DNA of 64,000 bases from Xanthomonas sontii. Its GTDB lineage: Bacteria > Pseudomonadota > Gammaproteobacteria > Xanthomonadales > Xanthomonadaceae. The notes beneath the pieces are model-generated. The model did not search any database. It saw only the letters and a program-made list of their open reading frames with translations, and had not been told where the DNA came from. Positions 1 through 8,669 of the stretch are shown piece after piece. The DNA is taken from the NCBI RefSeq assembly GCF_040529055.1, contig NZ_CP132342.1, positions 806,001-870,000 of the forward strand, in the 5' to 3' direction. The position numbers and the translations under genes are program-made. How positions within the stretch are numbered: the stretch's first letter is position 1; every line of letters begins with the position of its first letter.

Positions 1-571
1 CCAGCAGCTGGCGCAGGATGCCCGGCGCATCGCCGTTCCAGGCCTCCCATAGCTTGGGGCGGTAGTTGCTGTCGAACGACACCCGCACCCCGGCCGCGCG
101 TGCCGCCTGCGCGGCGGCCAGCGCCGCGGCCGCGCCGCGTTCGCCCAGCGCCGGGGTCACCCCGGACAGGTGCAGCCACTGCGCGCCCCGCAGCAGCGCC
201 GGCCAGTCGTGCCGGTCGCCCGCATCCAGCGCGAAGGCAGAGCCGGCGCGATCGTAGGTGACCTCGCTGGGGCGGTGCCCGGCGCCGGTGCTGAGGAAGT
301 ACAGGCCCATGCGCCCGGGTACGAAGCGCACCCCGCTGGTGTCCACGCCATGCCGGCGCAGTTCGCCGGCCGCGGCCTGGCCCAGCGGGTTGTCCGGCAG
401 CACGCTGACCACCGAGACGGCGTGGCCGAAATGCGCCAGCGCCACGCCCACGTTGGCCTCGGCACCGCCCACCTGCACCGCCAGCCGCGGCGTCTGCAGC
501 AGCCGTTCGTGGCCTGGCGCGCCCAGGCGCAGCAACAGTTCGCCGAAGCAGACGATGCGGGAAACGGTCAT
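1..571 (-). CDS. kdgK: 2-keto-3-deoxygluconate kinase (PfkB family), C-terminus cut by window edge
   Basis: This gene phosphorylates 2-keto-3-deoxygluconate to KDPG, which then enters the Entner-Doudoroff aldolase step in the cytoplasm. Read on the minus strand from the ATG at 571, the protein begins MTVSRIVCFGELLLRLGAPG and carries the PfkB N-terminal glycine motif VGGAEANVGVALAHFG (about residues 34-49). About 190 residues are visible; the ATP-binding C-terminal half lies outside the window, so it is partial but not broken. It is divergent from the TonB receptor at 867, and two LacI-type operators lie between them. Together with kduI/kduD at 50-52 kb it completes the route from unsaturated uronates to KDPG. 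The substrate call rests on context; another sugar-acid kinase is possible. Confidence 0.85.
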   Translation of the reverse strand, partial: MTVSRIVCFGELLLRLGAPGHERLLQTPRLAVQVGGAEANVGVALAHFGHAVSVVSVLPDNPLGQAAAGELRRHGVDTSGVRFVPGRMGLYFLSTGAGHRPSEVTYDRAGSAFALDAGDRHDWPALLRGAQWLHLSGVTPALGERGAAAALAAAQAARAAGVRVSFDSNYRPKLWEAWNGDAPGILRQLL

Positions 572-639
572 GGCAAGCGGGTCCGGCAGCCGAAGGGACG
601 CCAAGCATGCCGCGAAATGCAAACGCCGACCAGAAAAAG

Positions 640-656
640 TGACTAGCGGTGTCATT
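640..656 (+). promoter_or_regulatory. LacI-type operator, site 1 (kdgK side)
   Basis: Reads TGACTAGCGGTGTCATT; its reverse complement AATGACACCGCTAGTCA matches the sites at 797, 44038 and 50114. The half-site TGACAC followed by a central CG is typical of LacI-family operators. It sits about 70 bases upstream of the kdgK start. Inferred regulator: the LacI protein at 47989. Confidence 0.65.
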
Positions 657-796
657 TTTGTGCGGCAGCAGGCGCTTCGGCACTGGCCGACGTTGCGATC
701 CTGCGCTATCTCATTGACTGCAAAGACCCTTGGGTCGCCGGGCACTCTGTTGCGCTGCAAGATGCCGGGATGTTTCGCAACTGTTAACGTTGGTTT

Positions 797-813
797 TGAC
801 CAGCGGTGTCATT
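797..813 (+). promoter_or_regulatory. LacI-type operator, site 2 (receptor side)
   Basis: Reads TGACCAGCGGTGTCATT, differing from site 1 at one base, and lies 54 bases before the receptor ATG at 867. Having two operators in one divergent intergenic region suggests either separate control of each promoter or looping. The site class is seen directly; the regulator is inferred. Confidence 0.65.
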
Positions 814-866
814 CGCGACAACGCCCGCAGTTCCACGCCGTCATGTAACCCTTGGGAGGGGAGGAC

Positions 867-3644
867 ATGCAATCACGTACCGAACGCCGGAAGACACCGG
901 TTACCTTGCTCGCGCTGTCGATCGGCCTGGCCCTGCAGGCCGGTGCCCTGCAGGCACAGGAAGCGCCGGCGGCCGCGCCGCCCGCCGCGGCCTCGGCCGA
1001 TGCCACCACCGAGCTCGACACCGTCGTCGTCACCGGTTACCGCGCCAGCGTGGAGAAGGCGCTGGACATCAAGCGCGCCGAAAAGGGCATGGTCGACGCC
1101 ATCGTCGCCGAGGATGTGGGCAAGTTCCCGGACACCAACCTGGCCGAATCGCTGCAGCGCATCCCCGGCGTGGTCATCACCCGCGACGCCGGCGAAGGCC
1201 GCAACATCTCCGTGCGCGGCCTCGGCCCGGACTTCACCCGCGTGCGCATCAATGGCATGGAAGCGCTGACCACGGTCGGCGCCAGCGACCAGAGCGGCGG
1301 CACCAACCGCGGCCGCGGCTTCGACTTCAACGTGTTCGCCTCGGACCTGTTCACCCAGATGGTGGTGCGCAAGACCGCCTCGGCCGACGTCGAGGAAGGC
1401 TCGCTGGGCGCCACGGTCGACCTGCGCACCGCGCGGCCGTTCGACTACGACGGCTTCACCTTCGCCGCCAACGGCCAGGCCACCTACAACGGCATGTCGC
1501 AGAAGGCCGATCCGCGCATCGCCGCGCTGGTCGCCAACACCTGGGCCGACGGCACCTTCGGCGCGCTGATGTCGGTGGCCTACTCCGAGCGCCAGGTGCT
1601 CGAGGAAGGCAGCGGCACCACGCGCTGGGCCAACGGCCCGAGCAACAACGGCTACAGCCCCACCTCGCCGTTCGCCGCAGCCAACAGCGCCAATGTGTTC
1701 AGCCCGCGCATCCCGCGCTACACGCAGATGGAGCACGAGCAGAACCGCCTGGGCGTGACCGGCTCGCTGCAGTGGAAGCCCAACGACAGCACCGAGTTCT
1801 CGCTGGACGGCCTGTACTCGAAGATCGATGCCAAGCGCGACGAGCACTACATCGAGGCGATCAGCTTCAGCCGCGGCCGTTCGCAGAACGGCAAGCCGGA
1901 CATGATCGTGCGCGACGGCTACGTCGACCCGGCCTCCGGTGCGCTGCTGTACGGTCGCTTCGACAACACCGACATCCGCTCGGAGAACCGCCACGACGAG
2001 TGGAACACGGTCTTCAAGCAGCTCACCCTCAACGGCGAGCACCGTTTCAGCGACACCTTCAAGATCACCGGCGAGATCGGCACCTCCAGTTCCAAGCACC
2101 GGAACCCGATCCAGACCACGGTGATCATGGACAAGAACAACGTCGCCGGTTACAGCTACGACTACCGCAACAGCTACACCTCGCCGGTGTTCAACTACGG
2201 CATCGACCCGACCGCCGCCAACGGCTGGACCCTGGCCGAAGTGCGCATGCGTCCGCAGTCGGCCAACAACAGCTTCGACACCGGCTCACTGAACTTCGAG
2301 TGGAACCTGGGCACCAACTTCACCCTCAAGGGCGGCGTGCTGGCCAAGAACTACGGCTTCGATACCAAGGAGTTCCGCCGCGCGTCCGAGACCAGCGTGC
2401 CGACCTTCGCCACCGGCAACCGCATCGTGCCGGTCAACCTGGTGACGCTGGCCGGGCTCAAGGGCATCGAGGGCACGCCGTCGAACTGGGCGGTGCCCGA
2501 CCTCAACGGCATCGCCGATGCGCTGGGCATCTACAGCGGCACCGGCACCTGGACGCTGACCGAGCGCGCGGTCAACACCCGCAGCGTGGAAGAGAAGGAC
2601 CGCGGCGCCTGGTTGATGGGCGACTTCGCCTTCGACATCGGCGCGATCCCGTTCTCCGGCAACATCGGCGTGCGCTACGTGAAGACCAACCAGTCGTCCA
2701 CCGGCTACGCCCTGGTCGGCTCGAACCTGATCAACACCACGGTCGAGCGCGATTACCACGACACCCTGCCGTCGCTGAACCTGGTCGCCGAGATCACCCC
2801 GGACTTCCTGATCCGCTTCGGCGCCGCCAAGGTGATGACGCGGCCGGGCCTGGGCAGCCTGACCCCGGGCGTGACCGTCGCCGTCGCCGGCGGCGCACGC
2901 ACGGTCAGCGGCGGCAATCCGAACCTGGATCCGATCCGTGCCAAGACCGCCGACCTCGGCTTCGAGTGGTACCTGCAGGAAGGCGCGATGCTCGGCCTGG
3001 CGCTGTTCTACAAGGACATCGACAGCTTCGTGCAGACCGCGCGCACCATCGCCCCGTACTCCAGCAGCGGCCTGCCGGTCAGCCTGCTCGACGGCACCGG
3101 CGCGGCGGCCACCGACGACTTCGTCTTCAGCGTGCCGCTCAACACCCCGGGCGGCAAGCTGAAGGGCGCGGAGTTCAACTACATCCAGCCCTTCAGCTTC
3201 CTGCCGGGCAAGTGGGCCAACTTCGGCACCCAGCTGAACTACACCTACGTGCAGTCCAAGATCCAGTACGTCACCGGCACCGGCGCGCTGTCGTTCAACA
3301 CCGACCTCACCGGCCTGTCCAAGAACTCGTACAACGCCACGCTGTTCTACGAAGGCGAGCGCTTCAGCGGCCGCGTGTCGCTGACCCACCGCGACGGCTA
3401 CCTGACCCAGGTGCCGGCCACGGAAACCGGCTTCGACATGCACGGCATGCGCGGCACCAATGTCGTGGACGCCAAGCTGACCTACAAGATCGACGAGAAG
3501 ATCGACATCAGCCTGGAAGGGTCGAACCTGACCAACGTGCCGTACTACGAGTGGGTGCAGACCAGCGCCACCGGCGCGCAGCTGCCGCTGACCTACAGCG
3601 AGACCGGCCGGCAGTACGCGATCGGGGTGCGTTACAAGTTCTGA
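867..3644 (+). CDS. TonB-dependent outer-membrane receptor (Xanthomonas/Caulobacter type)
   Basis: A 925-residue outer-membrane transporter, probably importing oligouronides using TonB-ExbBD energy. The ATG at 867 is preferred over an in-frame TTG at 852 because it follows a GGAGGGGAGG ribosome site. A signal peptide ends near residue 31 (LQAQ). A TonB-box-like stretch LDTVVVTGYR follows, then a plug with the motif RNISVRGLGPDFTRVRINGM, which marks the large receptor subfamily expanded in Xanthomonas and Caulobacter. The barrel ends with the usual C-terminal aromatic residue (RYKF). Two LacI-type operators lie upstream and the next gene is a large exported LamG protein, so a role in carbohydrate uptake is likely; the exact substrate is inferred from the kdgK/kduID context. 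Confidence 0.9.
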   Translation: MQSRTERRKTPVTLLALSIGLALQAGALQAQEAPAAAPPAAASADATTELDTVVVTGYRASVEKALDIKRAEKGMVDAIVAEDVGKFPDTNLAESLQRIPGVVITRDAGEGRNISVRGLGPDFTRVRINGMEALTTVGASDQSGGTNRGRGFDFNVFASDLFTQMVVRKTASADVEEGSLGATVDLRTARPFDYDGFTFAANGQATYNGMSQKADPRIAALVANTWADGTFGALMSVAYSERQVLEEGSGTTRWANGPSNNGYSPTSPFAAANSANVFSPRIPRYTQMEHEQNRLGVTGSLQWKPNDSTEFSLDGLYSKIDAKRDEHYIEAISFSRGRSQNGKPDMIVRDGYVDPASGALLYGRFDNTDIRSENRHDEWNTVFKQLTLNGEHRFSDTFKITGEIGTSSSKHRNPIQTTVIMDKNNVAGYSYDYRNSYTSPVFNYGIDPTAANGWTLAEVRMRPQSANNSFDTGSLNFEWNLGTNFTLKGGVLAKNYGFDTKEFRRASETSVPTFATGNRIVPVNLVTLAGLKGIEGTPSNWAVPDLNGIADALGIYSGTGTWTLTERAVNTRSVEEKDRGAWLMGDFAFDIGAIPFSGNIGVRYVKTNQSSTGYALVGSNLINTTVERDYHDTLPSLNLVAEITPDFLIRFGAAKVMTRPGLGSLTPGVTVAVAGGARTVSGGNPNLDPIRAKTADLGFEWYLQEGAMLGLALFYKDIDSFVQTARTIAPYSSSGLPVSLLDGTGAAATDDFVFSVPLNTPGGKLKGAEFNYIQPFSFLPGKWANFGTQLNYTYVQSKIQYVTGTGALSFNTDLTGLSKNSYNATLFYEGERFSGRVSLTHRDGYLTQVPATETGFDMHGMRGTNVVDAKLTYKIDEKIDISLEGSNLTNVPYYEWVQTSATGAQLPLTYSETGRQYAIGVRYKF

Positions 3645-3655
3645 AGACTGCGTTC

Positions 3656-3680
3656 GCCGATGCCGCGCTGCGGTATCGGC
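3656..3680 (+). terminator. hairpin after the TonB receptor
   Basis: An 11-bp stem (3656-3666 with 3670-3680, one G-T pair) with a 3-base loop lies 12 bases after the receptor stop. No T-run follows, so it may be a weak or Rho-assisted terminator, or an mRNA-stabilising hairpin between the receptor and the next gene. Confidence 0.45.
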
Positions 3681-3765
3681 AACGCCCCGCTGCCCGCATA
3701 CTCGCGGGCCGGGGAGGGAGATCGACGCGCGCCGCCACGGTGCGCGCCGATCGCAAAGGAGCGAG

Positions 3766-6700
3766 ATGAAACAGGCAATGTGCGGCAGCGCGGTGGGCGC
3801 CGGCGGTGGTGTGTCGGCGATCGGTCCTGGGGTGTGGCGTCGCCTGAAGGCCAAGGCGGTGCACCTGCTTGCGTCCACCGGCTCTCCGCGATTGCCACAG
3901 GATGTGCCGGCATCGCGCGTCGCGGCTGAAGCCGCTCCCACAGTGCAGTACCGCACATGTGGGAGCGGCTTCAGCCGCGACGCGCTGTTCCTACCCACTT
4001 CGGCAAAGCAAGGCTCTACTGCATACGCCGCCAAATCGCAGAGCCCAGGTCGCATCTCACACCGCCTCGCCCTGCTCTGTGCCCTCGCGTTGCCAGCGAT
4101 CGCCGCAGCCGCCACTCCCGAACTGCTGTTCCGCGTCTCCGCCGACAAAGGCCTGGACGCCGACGTCGCCCATGGCGACCCCCAACCCAACTTCCGCGAC
4201 AAGATCGCCCTGGTACCGACCGGCGTCTCCGGGCAGGCCATCGAATGGGCCGACGACGGTGTGCTGTCCTGGAACGCTCCCGGCAACCTCTACACCCAGC
4301 GCGGCACGCTGTCGTTCTTCTGGCGCTCGCGCTACCCGGTGGGCGAAGCGCCGTTCGTGATCTTCCGCGTCGGCTACGCCGACCACACCAGCTGGGACAT
4401 GGCCTGGCTGCGCATCGACTGGAACGGCCACGGCTTCGATGCCTTCGTGACCGACGCCAACCTGGCCCGCACCCGCGTCTCCTTCAAGCTGGACAAGTTC
4501 CCCGCACCCAGCGCCTGGACCCACCTGGCCTTCGCCTGGGACGAGACCCGCGGCGTGCGCCTGTACGTGGACGGCAAGGAAGCCGCACGCGTGGACTGCA
4601 CGCAGGCCTGCGCCGACGGCGGCTCGCTCGACTTCGACGCCGCGCTCGACCAGCTCGGCCTGGCCGCACGCGTACTCGCGCCGCACCAGGTGCAGAGCCG
4701 CTACAACTTCCTGCGCGGCAGCGACTTCGACGAGATCCGCGTCTACGACCGCATGCTCGACGCCGCCGGCGTCGCTGCCCTCGCCAAGCAACAGGAACCG
4801 CGCAGCGCCGAGGCCGTGCCCGACAACGCCGCGCGCAACGCCTGGCTGCACCGCTTCGGCTGGGACCACGGCCGCGCACCACCGGTGCTGGATGCTCCTT
4901 CCACGCGCATCCGCAAGGTCGAGTTCGCCGACGCCAAGGACCTCAAGGAATGGATGTGGAAGGCGACCGACGGCATCGCCGAGACCACCTGGCCCGGCGT
5001 GTACAACCGCTCGCGCCTGCCCGGCCGCAACGACTACTTCCAATTGCCCGACTGGAACGTCTACGTCGAAGGCGGTAAGGCGCTGGACCTGGCCCTGCCC
5101 GACGAACCGTTCAACCGCATCGAACTGCGCGGCGCCGCCTACGGCCAGGCCACCTATGCCGCCGCTGGCGCCACGCCTGCGCCGCTGTTCTCGCGCGCCC
5201 AGGGCACGGTGCGCAGCGTCGACCAATTCGAGCGCCGCCGCGGCGGCCACCTGCGTTTCACCAACGTCGCCCAGGAAACCCCGATCCAGGAGATCTGGGC
5301 CTACGACGTGGGCGCCGGCGCCGAGCCGGCCAACCCCAGCGCCACGCTGCGCTACACCGTGCGCAGCGACATCGCCCCGGACTACGCCAACCTCGCCGCG
5401 CTGCGCGCCTACATCGCCGGGCGCTACCCGCCGGACGAGCGCAGCACCGTGGTCGCGCTGCCGACCAAGGCGCCGTCGCGCAAGCGCGCCGACGACAAGA
5501 CCGCGGTGCCGCCGCTGCCCATCGTCCACGTGCTCATCCCGTCCAACCTCGGCGACGCCCCGGCCGCGCAGCCGCTGATGCGCAGCTGGTCCTACGGCTG
5601 GGAGAACATGCACGACGGCCTGGACGGCATCGCCATCGACCTGCCGGCGCTGCAACTGCCGGCCACGCACAATGGCCTGATCCCGCTCAACATCCGCGTC
5701 AAGGATCCGATCTGGCCCGGCCGCGACATGCTCGACGTGTCGGTCTCGGTCGCGCCCGGGCAGGCGCGCACGCTGTGGCTGGACCTGCGCGACCGCATCC
5801 TGACCGACGACAGCCTGATGCTCAGCATCGCCTCGGCCGCGCCCGGCTTCGACGCGCGCGCGCTGGACGGCGCGCAGATCCGCCTGCTGTTCAAGCCGCG
5901 CGAGCAGGCCAAGGTCGAGCACATCGCCGACCGCTTCAACCAGGTCAAGGACAACTGGGGCTTCCTGGTCGAGGAGCACACCAGCTCCAAGCGCCAGCGC
6001 CTGTACGCGCGCCTGGATGCCGACATCCACGACCTGCTGCGGGTGGACCCGGACAACGCGCTGGGCCGCCAGTACTGGGCGGACATCAGCTACGGCAACC
6101 AGGGTCCGCTGCCGGTGCAGTTGCCGCAGCCGCCCAAGGGCGTGCCGGGCTGGGCGTTCTGGCAGCTGGAAGACCTCAAGGCCACGCGCCGCTACATCAA
6201 CTGGTGGATCGACGAACGCCAGGTGGATTACGGCGATTTCGGCGGCGGCATCTCCGACGATTCCGACCTCACCCAGCAATGGCCCGGCGTCGCCCTGATG
6301 GGCGTGGATCCGGACAAGCTCACCGCCTCGCTCACCGCCCTGTCCGACGCCAATTACCGCAACGGCATGTTCACCGACGGCCTCTCCACCATCGAGACCG
6401 ACGAACTGCATTCCTACGAGGACGGCATCAACATCAACAGCGAGATGCTCTACCTCAACTGGGGCGACCCGCTGACGGTGGAGCGGCTGATGCGCACGGT
6501 GAAGGCGTTCGACCGCATCATCCAGGTCAACCCGCGGGGCCACCTGCTGTTCGCCAGCAACTGGTTCGGCGGGCGCAAGGTCTACCGCGAACCGAACTGG
6601 CAGTGGCAAAAACCCTACTCGTTCCCGATCCTGCACCCGGCGCTGCTGCTGGGCGGCTACAACGCCGACCCCAACAGCCGCCGCATCGTCACCGGCCTGG

Positions 6701-7878
6701 CCGACGGCTACCTGGCCCATGCCTACACCGACGCCAAGGGCCAGTGGGCGCTGCCCAACGAGATCAACTGGGCCACCGGCAAGACCCGCGGCGGCAGCCT
6801 GTTCGACGGCAGCGGCGGCCCCGACACCCTGCACACCTTCTGGGCGGCGTACCGCTGGACCGGCGATGCGCGCTACCTCCAGCCCATCGACTACCGCGTC
6901 GCCAAGGCCGGCCCCGGCGGCCTGTCCCTGCTCAACGAGAACTTCCTCGACGTGCTCGGCAAGCGCGACAGCTGGGGCGCCAGCCTGGCCAAGGCGGCAG
7001 CCGACGCCGAGGCCGACGACGCCCCGGACTTCGCCCACCACGTCGCCTGGGAGCAGACTGGCGACCCGCGTTGGCTGGAAACCCTGTACCGCGCCGAGAC
7101 CCGCGACAAACTGCAGACCTTCTACATGAACACCGAAGGCCACTGGTGGAGCGACCGCGTCGAATCGCCCACAGTGAACCTGCAGCGCGCCCGCCTCGGC
7201 GGCGTCGCCCTCAAGCGCAACCAGACCTACCCCGGCCACACCGTCAGCTGGCGCTTCGCCGATCCCGAAGGCGCGGTGCAGGTGGCGCTGCTGCTGCCGA
7301 AGCCGCGGCAGGACCGCTTCACCGTCATCGGCTACAACACCAGCGGCAAGACGCAGCGGGCGCAGATGACCGGGTGGAATGTCGCGGCCGGGCAGTGGCG
7401 GATGCGGGCGGGCGTGGATCGCGATGGCGATGGGAAGATCGATGGCAAGGCCGCCACCCGTGAGTTCGCGTTCGAGAAGAGCGGGGCGGTGGACGTGGAG
7501 TTCCCGGCCGGGCAGACGGTGGTGATGGAGTTCGAGCTGGTCGCGCCGGCCGCGGTGCCGGTCGAGCTACGGCCGGATCTGGGGATCGGGCGTGGGGATG
7601 TGCGGGTGACGGCCGATGCCATCGAAGTCACCGTGCATAGCCTGGGGCATGTGGATGCGCCGGCTGGGTTCGTGGTGCTGGAGGATGCGCGGGGTCGGGA
7701 ATTGGCGCGGGCGGGATTTCCGACGTTGGCGGCGCCGCGGGATCTGGAGCCTAAGACGGCTCTGGTGCGGTTGGTGGTGCCGGGTGGAAAGAGCGCCAAG
7801 GGAGGGCGGGTGCGTGTCGTCACCGAGGGCGACGTGTCGGAACTGACCCAACGGAACAATCTAGTGGATGTGCCCTGA
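3766..7878 (+). CDS. large exported LamG-domain protein, candidate polysaccharide-degrading enzyme
   Basis: A protein of 1370 codons that I cannot assign to a named enzyme family. The start at 3766 has a clear AAGGAG site five bases before ATG. The first ~100 residues are odd: they are partly encoded by a palindromic repeat (3915-3985). A hydrophobic export signal (RLALLCALALPAIAAAA) appears only at about residues 99-115. A concanavalin-type LamG domain follows (about 120-310, with a VYDRMLDAAGVAAL-like end). A long region with aromatic-rich motifs (YGDFGGGISDDSDL near residue 820, YSFPILHPALLLGGYN near 950) resembles the toroid folds of polysaccharide lyases or hydrolases, and a beta-rich C-terminus begins near 1150. 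Position after an operator-controlled receptor suggests it acts on a uronate polymer. Function is inferred. Confidence 0.7.
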   Translation: MKQAMCGSAVGAGGGVSAIGPGVWRRLKAKAVHLLASTGSPRLPQDVPASRVAAEAAPTVQYRTCGSGFSRDALFLPTSAKQGSTAYAAKSQSPGRISHRLALLCALALPAIAAAATPELLFRVSADKGLDADVAHGDPQPNFRDKIALVPTGVSGQAIEWADDGVLSWNAPGNLYTQRGTLSFFWRSRYPVGEAPFVIFRVGYADHTSWDMAWLRIDWNGHGFDAFVTDANLARTRVSFKLDKFPAPSAWTHLAFAWDETRGVRLYVDGKEAARVDCTQACADGGSLDFDAALDQLGLAARVLAPHQVQSRYNFLRGSDFDEIRVYDRMLDAAGVAALAKQQEPRSAEAVPDNAARNAWLHRFGWDHGRAPPVLDAPSTRIRKVEFADAKDLKEWMWKATDGIAETTWPGVYNRSRLPGRNDYFQLPDWNVYVEGGKALDLALPDEPFNRIELRGAAYGQATYAAAGATPAPLFSRAQGTVRSVDQFERRRGGHLRFTNVAQETPIQEIWAYDVGAGAEPANPSATLRYTVRSDIAPDYANLAALRAYIAGRYPPDERSTVVALPTKAPSRKRADDKTAVPPLPIVHVLIPSNLGDAPAAQPLMRSWSYGWENMHDGLDGIAIDLPALQLPATHNGLIPLNIRVKDPIWPGRDMLDVSVSVAPGQARTLWLDLRDRILTDDSLMLSIASAAPGFDARALDGAQIRLLFKPREQAKVEHIADRFNQVKDNWGFLVEEHTSSKRQRLYARLDADIHDLLRVDPDNALGRQYWADISYGNQGPLPVQLPQPPKGVPGWAFWQLEDLKATRRYINWWIDERQVDYGDFGGGISDDSDLTQQWPGVALMGVDPDKLTASLTALSDANYRNGMFTDGLSTIETDELHSYEDGININSEMLYLNWGDPLTVERLMRTVKAFDRIIQVNPRGHLLFASNWFGGRKVYREPNWQWQKPYSFPILHPALLLGGYNADPNSRRIVTGLADGYLAHAYTDAKGQWALPNEINWATGKTRGGSLFDGSGGPDTLHTFWAAYRWTGDARYLQPIDYRVAKAGPGGLSLLNENFLDVLGKRDSWGASLAKAAADAEADDAPDFAHHVAWEQTGDPRWLETLYRAETRDKLQTFYMNTEGHWWSDRVESPTVNLQRARLGGVALKRNQTYPGHTVSWRFADPEGAVQVALLLPKPRQDRFTVIGYNTSGKTQRAQMTGWNVAAGQWRMRAGVDRDGDGKIDGKAATREFAFEKSGAVDVEFPAGQTVVMEFELVAPAAVPVELRPDLGIGRGDVRVTADAIEVTVHSLGHVDAPAGFVVLEDARGRELARAGFPTLAAPRDLEPKTALVRLVVPGGKSAKGGRVRVVTEGDVSELTQRNNLVDVP
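3915..3985 (+). repeat. REP-like palindrome inside a coding region
   Basis: A perfect inverted repeat with 28-base arms (GCGCGTCGCGGCTGAAGCCG... and its complement) around a short centre. It is the Xanthomonadaceae palindrome also seen at 30406, 34737 and 49296. Here it lies inside the open frame of the LamG gene without interrupting it. Confidence 0.85.
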
Positions 7879-8122
7879 ATTAATCAGAGCGCCCTTCGAC
7901 GACACAACCTTGCCTAGCAAAGCGTCTTCGCCTGGGATGTTGCGGGTCGGCGGACGAATTTGTCTCCCCAAAAAGTGTGACGCCGTGCTACAACAGGATC
8001 GTCTGTGGGGGAGAACGGACTTCCATAGGACCTGATCGGACGGTTGCGCCTGGGGATACGCGGCGCAGAGCGTCCATGTGTAATGAGAACGCTAGGACGC
8101 CACATTTTCTCAGGGGAAATCG

Positions 8123-8332
8123 ATGTTTACCAAAGTCTCGATCATCGCGGCGCTGGCTGGGTTCGCCATGTGCTTGGCTGCCGCATCTGCGGACGCACGT
8201 GTGCGCGCATCTGGTTCACACCACACGACGAGTCACGGCGGTCACTACACGTCGGGCCACGGCTCTTCGCATAAGGGTGGTAGCTACCGTAGTCCAAGCA
8301 CCAAAAATCAATACCGTCGGCACAAGACCTAG
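8123..8332 (+). CDS. small secreted His/Ser/Gly-rich protein
   Basis: A 69-residue protein with a signal peptide (KVSIIAALAGFAMCLAAASADA) followed by a low-complexity mature part rich in His, Ser, Gly and Tyr, with a basic end (YRRHKT). An AGGGGAAATCG site precedes the ATG. The His-rich tail could bind metal or be cell-wall associated, but nothing identifies a function. It lies between the uronate locus and the Thoeris operon, on the same strand, with several hundred bases either side, so it is probably a separate transcription unit. Confidence 0.6.
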   Translation: MFTKVSIIAALAGFAMCLAAASADARVRASGSHHTTSHGGHYTSGHGSSHKGGSYRSPSTKNQYRRHKT

Positions 8333-8669
8333 TTTCTAAGCTAAGAGATTAACGGAAAAGAGATCAGTTGAGTAGAGTCATTGAAGCTAAAAGTATTTTC
8401 TCCGTGTCCGTCACCCTGAAATTCACCCTGATCCGTTGGTATCCCTAGGGCGGCTACTGCTCCAACAACGAGTCGTAGCCAGTCAAATAGTTGGCGGGAG
8501 CGCTGGCCGCCGCTGCGATTTAGACTCGGTCCCCCTGGGAGTTGTGTAGTGGACATACTCAAGGTGATATGCATCGCCTGCTCCAGGGAACAATGGAATT
8601 AAAACTGGTGGCCAGCGCCAACGTGCGCTGGCGCGTTCAATCGCGACTAGAGAGTTCAAGGACGGTAAG
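8333..8669 (+). other. intergenic region upstream of Thoeris, with hairpin 8611-8632
   Basis: No gene seen. The sequence is AT-richer than the flanks and presumably holds the Thoeris promoter. A perfect 8-bp inverted repeat (GCCAGCGC, 6-base loop, GCGCTGGC) ends 37 bases before the first TIR gene. Flanking bases (GGGAACAAT on the left, GTTCAATC and GACTAGA on the right) vaguely resemble a decayed attC site. Confidence 0.4.

Noticed and set aside
806..3769. 987-residue plus-strand frame overlapping the first receptor
   Set aside because: Arg/Gln/His-rich out-of-frame translation of the receptor gene.
4057..7239. 1060-residue minus-strand open frame across the LamG gene
   Set aside because: Antisense shadow; no domain, no start signal, and the plus strand has clear domains and an export signal.
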